Part shown: piece by piece, positions 58,861 to 64,000 of the stretch
Position numbering within the stretch: position 1 is the stretch's first letter
Layout of the letters: the number at the start of each line of letters is the position of its first letter
Origin: Syngnathus acus
Taxonomy: Eukaryota; Chordata; Actinopteri; Syngnathiformes; Syngnathidae
Assembly: GCF_901709675.1 (NCBI RefSeq)
Contig: NC_051095.1
Location: 18,464,456-18,528,455, forward strand
Reading direction: 5' to 3'
Length of the DNA: 64,000 nucleotides
Made by a program: the position numbers and the translations under genes
The notes under the pieces: model-generated
Told to the model about the DNA's origin: nothing
The model's database searches: none
Seen by the model: only the letters and a program-made list of their open reading frames with translations

Positions 58861-59856
58861 GGTAATTTTAGAATTTTAAATCAATGCATCTTGTGTCAAG
58901 AATATCTGTTGATTGACAGAAAACTAACCCGACCCAAACTGTCATTATCCACACACAGATTTAAAGAAAAATAAATTTTGACTGAATAAATCGATTTTTC
59001 ATCAGCTTTAACTTCTCGGTTTCTGATCTACCTTGAGTACATCTTTCATTGTCTCTTATGTGTCGGCCATTTTTCAACACGTGTTTCCAAAATGTTGCGA
59101 AGTGTCACTTGAATGACATTGGTGAATTTCTGGCGTCTGGTGACATCACGGATGAAATTAAGCACTCAGACAACAGTGCCTGTGAAAAAAAAGCTCTCAA
59201 ACCTCACCTTGTTGACATTCCGTTCCAGTGAAGAAGCACTTCACTTTAGTGCACAGGAGACAAGCTCTGTTGGTCACGCTGGTGAGATGGATTGCATTTT
59301 TAAGGTGGTAGAGGAGGAAAGCTCAACAAATTCTAAGGTGGTAGCCTGGTAGTTACTAAGAAAATGTAAGGATTTGAGTTAGGGGTTTGGGAAACAATTA
59401 TTAGGTTGTTAGGGTGAACAATGAGATGCGAAGTTCAACTACCGTAATTTCCGGACTATAAGCCGCACCGGACTATAAACCGCACCAGCTAAAATCCGGG
59501 GATATTTTAGTTTTTTTCTTATATAAGCCGCACCGGACTATAAGCCGCACGTGCACACGTGTTTTTTTACAAAGAAAGACAGTACACAGAAAGCCTTTTT
59601 AAAGTTTTAATAACATACTTTAACATGTCTTTCTAAACATTGCCTGTGACGCAGCAGTAGTACCGCAGCAACACGGAAGTGTGCACGCGAGTTATTAACA
59701 AAGAAAGACTGGACACAGAAAGCTTTTTTAAAGTTTTAATAACATACCTTAACATTTCTTTCCAAACACTGCCTGTGACGCGGCAGTAATACCGCAGCAA
59801 CACGGAAGTAACACAGCACTAATAGGGTTTGATTAAATAAAACATACCGGTAAAAG

Positions 59857-60135
59857 TCACTGAGACGCGGCGGTAACACAGCAGCAACACGGTAGCACAG
59901 CATTAACAGGGCTGGTTAAAAAAACATACCAGTAAAAGTAAAAAAAAAGAGCTTCATCGTCTTCATCTTCCTCCTGTGCACTGAAACCATCGAAGTCTTC
60001 CTCCTCAGTGTCCGATTGGAATAGCGTTAGATATCCTTCGCCACACACTTTATCAGTCTCTCTTTTGTCGTCGCTTTTATGCATTTCTTCTAGCATTTTC
60101 CATGATGAGGGTCCGTTCATGCTAATTCTATTCAT
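59857..60135 (-). pseudogene. Pogo/Tigger-like transposase C-terminal tail
   Basis: The 92-residue frame contains SWKMLEEMHKSDDKRETDKV, then YLTLFQSDTEEEDFDGFSAQ and EEDEDDEALFF. The acidic tail matches the layout of 3671-3775 (LFLSDAEDEEFEGF). After the acidic block the frame runs into non-conserved hydrophobic residues, so the true stop is probably lost. Confidence 0.6.
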
Positions 60136-60282
60136 GCACGAAGCGCTAAATTACATTAAACTAGCGAGCGACACGTATAGCTCCAGAGTAGACGGGACCA
60201 CGAAATAAAGAAAAGGGTGACGCAACACAATGTGTTGGACTGCCTTTAGCTTAAAAGCGGCATCATATGCATTTCTTTTGTC

Positions 60283-60818
60283 CCCCATAATGACGGTTTG
60301 TGTATAAAAGCTTCCTTTCAGTAATGTCCGTCTTGATCTCGTTCTGTCTCTTCTTTGTGTGAATTATACGGCACTATTTGCCTGGCGGATGGACATGCGA
60401 TCAACACACCACTTTTCTCCACAGTGACCATGTCATATATCCCTCCGCCCAGCAAAGCGGTGCCGCACAACAGCGGTCCACAGCCTTTTTACGAGTGTAT
60501 AAAAGTGATCAAGTCGTCACAAAAATCACGGAAAAAATCATATATAAGCCCCCCATAATGACGGTTTGTGTATAAAAGCTTCCTTTCAGTATTGTCCGTC
60601 TTGATCTCGTTCTGTCTCATCTTTGTGTAAATTTTACAGCACTATTTGCCTGGCGGATGGACATGCGATCAACACACCACTTTTCTCCCCAGTGACCATG
60701 TCATATATCCCTCCGCCCAGCAAAGCGGTGCCGCACAACAGCGGTCCACAGCCTTTTTACGAGTGTATAAAAGTGATCAAGTCATCACAAAAATCACGGA
60801 AAAAATCCTATATAAGCC
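60283..60818 (-). repeat. 268 bp tandem duplication of the transposase 5' region
   Basis: Two nearly identical 268 bp units (60283-60550 and 60551-60818) lie between the transposase ATG and the right terminal repeat; for instance 'tgacggtttgtgtataaaag' occurs at 60291 and 60559. The break falls within a few bases of the ATG. A TATAAAA box oriented away from the transposase is present in each unit. The single-copy equivalent is at about 40500-40770 (reverse orientation). Confidence 0.88.
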
Positions 60819-63800
60819 GCACCGGACCATAAGCCGCAGGGTTCAAAATTTGAGAAAAAAGTCGCGGCTTATAGTCCGAAATTTACGGTATATAAAAGAG
60901 GAAAAGGGAGTACTTAAGGCAACACCTAAGTTAGTTGTAAGGGATACGGATTAGGGGAGCAAGGAAGTAAACAGCTCAACACAATAAGAGCGTAAAGGGA
61001 GGTAATTAGCAAGAAAACAGGGTTAGGGGTTTGATCACCTGGAAGGTAATGTTAGGCTAAAATGGTTAGGGTTATTATTATGGTGTTGGGTTTGAGGCGA
61101 GACGGGGAACTCACGACAGAATAAAAAAGTAAAGAGCTAATTACAAACTAAACAAGTTTGGGTGATACACGGTAAGGGATAAGAGTGAGGTTTCATCCCA
61201 GTGCAGTCGGAGGACACTGGTGAATTGGACTGCATTTTTGTGGTTGTAGAGAAAAAAAGAGAAAGAAATGAACTCAAAAATCAAAGAGGAGTAATTAACA
61301 AGACGACCCCTTTTGTGTCAATGCCGTACGTCGCGTCAATCGCAGCCACCTCGGAGCTGCATTCAGCCGCAGATCAATGCATTTACTCAACTGAGCATGA
61401 AAGAGCCTGGCCGGCGATATTGAGCGTCCATTCACAGCCAGCAAAGGGGAGACAACATTTACGAGTAACAGCTTTTACGCCTCTTGTCAAATGGAGACCT
61501 TGTCCTCCTGCTATTGAGTCTCTGTCTGTGGCTGTACAAAGAAAATAAACTCGAGGGGGGGAAATTGACTTTTGTTAGGCTCTTTTCCTGGAGAATTTGT
61601 AGCAGGTCACTCAATCTAAAGGCTGTGTTTGTCCTCTGACTCCCTACACCTAATGTCACCACTATTGTTGGTCCTAGATGGGCTTAGAAAAGGTTCAAGC
61701 AACCTTATCGAGACTGATGCAGTCGACCGGAAGGTTCTAAGCTATGTGGGATGGGACTGTATTATTGCTCCCCCCAGCACAAAGAGGCCAACTTTCGCCG
61801 GGTTAATAACATCCACCAAGGCCCCTTTTTGCGCCCCGCTGCAATCAGAGGGTCGACTTCACCTGAGTGGTACGAAAGTCCGCCAGAAAATGGTTGCTGA
61901 AGTCCTTGTTTGTCACATTCCCGGGTAATAAATCCTGTTTTAAGGTATTTTTCTTATCACCTTTTCTTTCATTTCAACCCATATACAACATTTGCCACCG
62001 GGAGACAAAGCAACATTTTTGAAACCGGTTGCTCGATGGTGGTTCCATAGTTCTAAGGCTCTTGGAATAGCACTTCTTAAAAAATAATAGTCATGATACA
62101 GCATTGGGTTACTTTGTTGTGAACACTTTGGAAATACATCACAAATGCTTCATCTATCATGATCGTTCCAAGTGTTCCACTCCCTCTTTCCATCCAGTGG
62201 ACTATCAAAGTGAATCAGGAAGCGCTCAACATTAACATTAACATTAACAGAAAAAGGAAGGAGCGATTTTTCCAGTGAAGCAGAAAACAAGCAAGGGGAA
62301 AAGAAACAGTTTTCATCCTTTACAGACAAAAGGTTTCAAACATTTTCACCATGACACCTCATGTACGTAATGGGCAACATTTGCCAGTCAGTGTCAAATG
62401 AGGAGGAAGCAGTTGAGAGGATGCGGAGACTGACAGAACACTTAACATCACGAAGATGTGGTTATCAAAGTGGTCCGAATGCTAAATGAAGTTTTGGTAA
62501 TTGTTTCTTTTAATTACAGCGGCAGCCTTGAAATGATGATAGTGTTAGATAATCCTCAAGAATGACTTTAAGGACATCACATAGCTCAGAAAATGAGTGA
62601 ATTTTCTCAAAATCACAAATTTTGGTTCATGATAAACAGTGTTTAAAAAATTTACAGTCCACCAATATAGAGGGCCCCGTTGCTGCGTTTACCTTGATCC
62701 CCAAATGAATAAATATGACCCTGGTGTTAAGGTAATAGGGTTAGGTGCATTTAGATCAGGGGTAGAGTTATGGTTATGGTTGGCGTTTTGGTTGTGTTGT
62801 ACTATGATTGGGACTCGGGAGTAAGAGTGAGAGTTAGTCGTGTCGGGGTTCGGCAAGGATTTACATGAGTTGCGCATTAATTTAAGTGGTTACGGTTGGC
62901 GTACTGGTGTGCTTTTAGGTTAGGTTTAGGATTGGAATTTGGCTAACCACCTCAATTTTTTGAGCAGTGGTCTGCATTGGTCTGAACTTCACCCATTCAA
63001 ATATGACGATACCATTGCCATTTTTCTTTTTCCACATGTATTAGTTCCAGTGGAGTTTTGGGACTGTCTGTCTTAACTCCATGTATCGCCATGATTGCCT
63101 TGCATTTTCTAAATCAACCACACTGATCAGCTTTTCTGACTCCCTTCTTTCCCCTAGTCTCTGAATTGTCTTCATTTTTTTGCCCATTGGTCAGTCTTGG
63201 GAATATAAATTGTATGACGTTTATACAACAGAACATACATATTAGGATCATTCCTCTTGTTTCCCAGTCTCATACATGGTTAATACTGCTGTCAGAAATT
63301 GGTTTCCTTTTTAGTGGACTCCGAGGATTCATTTCCACCATATACTGAACCTTCCTAGTTGAAAGTAAATGTTTTGTTTTCAGGTTTGAAATGTAGCCCG
63401 AGAGTAATTTGTCTATCAATCAGCTCAACCCAATGAACGTACACCTCACTTGGCAAAAGTGTCTGTTCCAGCCGTTCACCATCTGGCATCGAGACTTCTT
63501 CAGCAGGAGCATGCTAGTGCCTTAAGTCAGCCTTAAGTTTTGTTTTCTCTGCTATTGTTGCTTACCTTGTTATAGTGCAATCTGAGCTCCCTTAAAAAAA
63601 TTCTGACAATTTGTATGCATCCCCTTGTTCCCCATTCCAAACACAAGTCTACACCAGAGGCCCGGTTTGTCAGTTTGTAGCTTGCAATGTCTTAAACCTG
63701 GGAATCCTCTTTCCTGCATCTGCTGTGTTTCGCTGTACCCATTAGCTTGTCTGGGGGACTGGTTGTTTTCTTCTGTGCCGCACAGTTGAGGTCCAAATGA

Positions 63801-64000
63801 GGTCCAGCTGTTCAGCGGGTGCTGTGAGAGCGGATGCACCTCTTCAATTATTTTGCCAGGCGGGAATCACGCCTTGTTTGTCTTATAAGTCAATGTTTGT
63901 TTGCGGGAGGAGAAAGTACATTTAGACCCCTGCTTTGCTGTCTTAATGATGAAGTTATCAATGGTATATTTCTATTCTCCCTTTTTTCAAATGTCGTATA

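Larger units (their letters stand above)
59440..60890 (-). mobile_element. Pogo/Tigger-like element, 1.45 kb, largest copy
   Basis: It has TA flanks (59440-59441, 60889-60890), left end 'ccgtaatttccggactataa', right end 'gcttatagtccgaaatttacgg', and many internal ACTATAAGCCGCACCGG repeats near both ends. On the minus strand it has a transposase start (ATG at 60286-60288, MGDKRNAYDAAFKLKAV), an internal deletion, then an acidic C-terminus (59857-60135). Roughly 118 bp repeats ('agttttaataacatact' at 59603 and 59733) lie beyond the C-terminus, and the 5' region is duplicated (60283-60818). It is non-autonomous, but it preserves both ends of the coding region and so is the best guide to the full element. 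Confidence 0.85.
58374..64000 (+). other. tenm3: Downstream tenm3 intron, 5' part, phase 0
   Basis: The donor is GTGAGG at 58374; no further teneurin exon is recognisable to the window end. Contents are TTAGGG-like tracts, one 1.45 kb Tigger-like element and otherwise unassigned sequence (58870-59370, 61110-62700 and 62960-64000). Short open frames here match nothing I know. Confidence 0.8.

Noticed and set aside
1-64000. CRISPR array, operon structure, ribosome-binding sites
   Set aside because: Spliced vertebrate gene structure and teleost repeats exclude a prokaryotic reading; no regularly spaced identical repeats with unique spacers exist.

Overview
This window is teleost fish nuclear DNA, probably from a percomorph. 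It holds four consecutive protein-coding exons of a teneurin gene on the + strand, set in large introns that are mostly mobile elements and decayed repeats. The exons translate to the end of the intracellular domain, the single transmembrane helix, the juxtamembrane segment and the first extracellular stretch. The wording matches teneurin-3 (tenm3) better than the other paralogs. No complete gene, RNA gene, operon or CRISPR array is present. The fish assignment rests on the repeat content: tRNA-derived SINEs with a GATG tail, an RTE/Rex3-like LINE, and hAT and pogo/Tigger-like miniature elements of kinds common in teleosts.

Layout: 1-28552 is the 3' part of a long upstream intron. It holds a solo LTR inside a palindrome, a 1.26 kb Tigger-like element, two back-to-back hAT elements, a 769 bp hAT deletion derivative, and tracts of degenerate GTAG and CCCTAA repeats. 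The exons are at 28553-28784 (intracellular, proline-rich), 38900-39138 (juxtamembrane plus transmembrane), 54173-54298 (just outside the membrane) and 58159-58373 (extracellular stalk). The introns between them are 10115, 15034 and 3860 bp. The last 5.6 kb is the start of the next intron.

The splice phases are mutually consistent (1 / 2 / 1 / 1 / 0), every boundary is AG...GT, and the joined reading frame is open, so the gene looks intact here. The tenm3 product is a type II single-pass adhesion receptor involved in synaptic partner choice. The EGF-like, NHL, YD and C-terminal exons must lie beyond base 64000, and the start codon lies before base 1.

The most unusual content is intronic. (i) Long tracts are built from degenerate telomere-like TTAGGGTTTCAAA / TTTGAAACCCTAA units whose orientation flips along the intron and which flank the first exon on both sides. 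(ii) At least five elements share CCGTAATTTCCGGACTATAAG-type ends and TA target sites, and carry different leftover pieces of one transposase. (iii) Several insertions have target-site duplications clear enough to reconstruct nesting order. (iv) The SINE and the LINE share a 3' tail. I did not find a convincing new gene system; the telomere-like arrays and the TA-flanked element family are the best candidates for follow-up.
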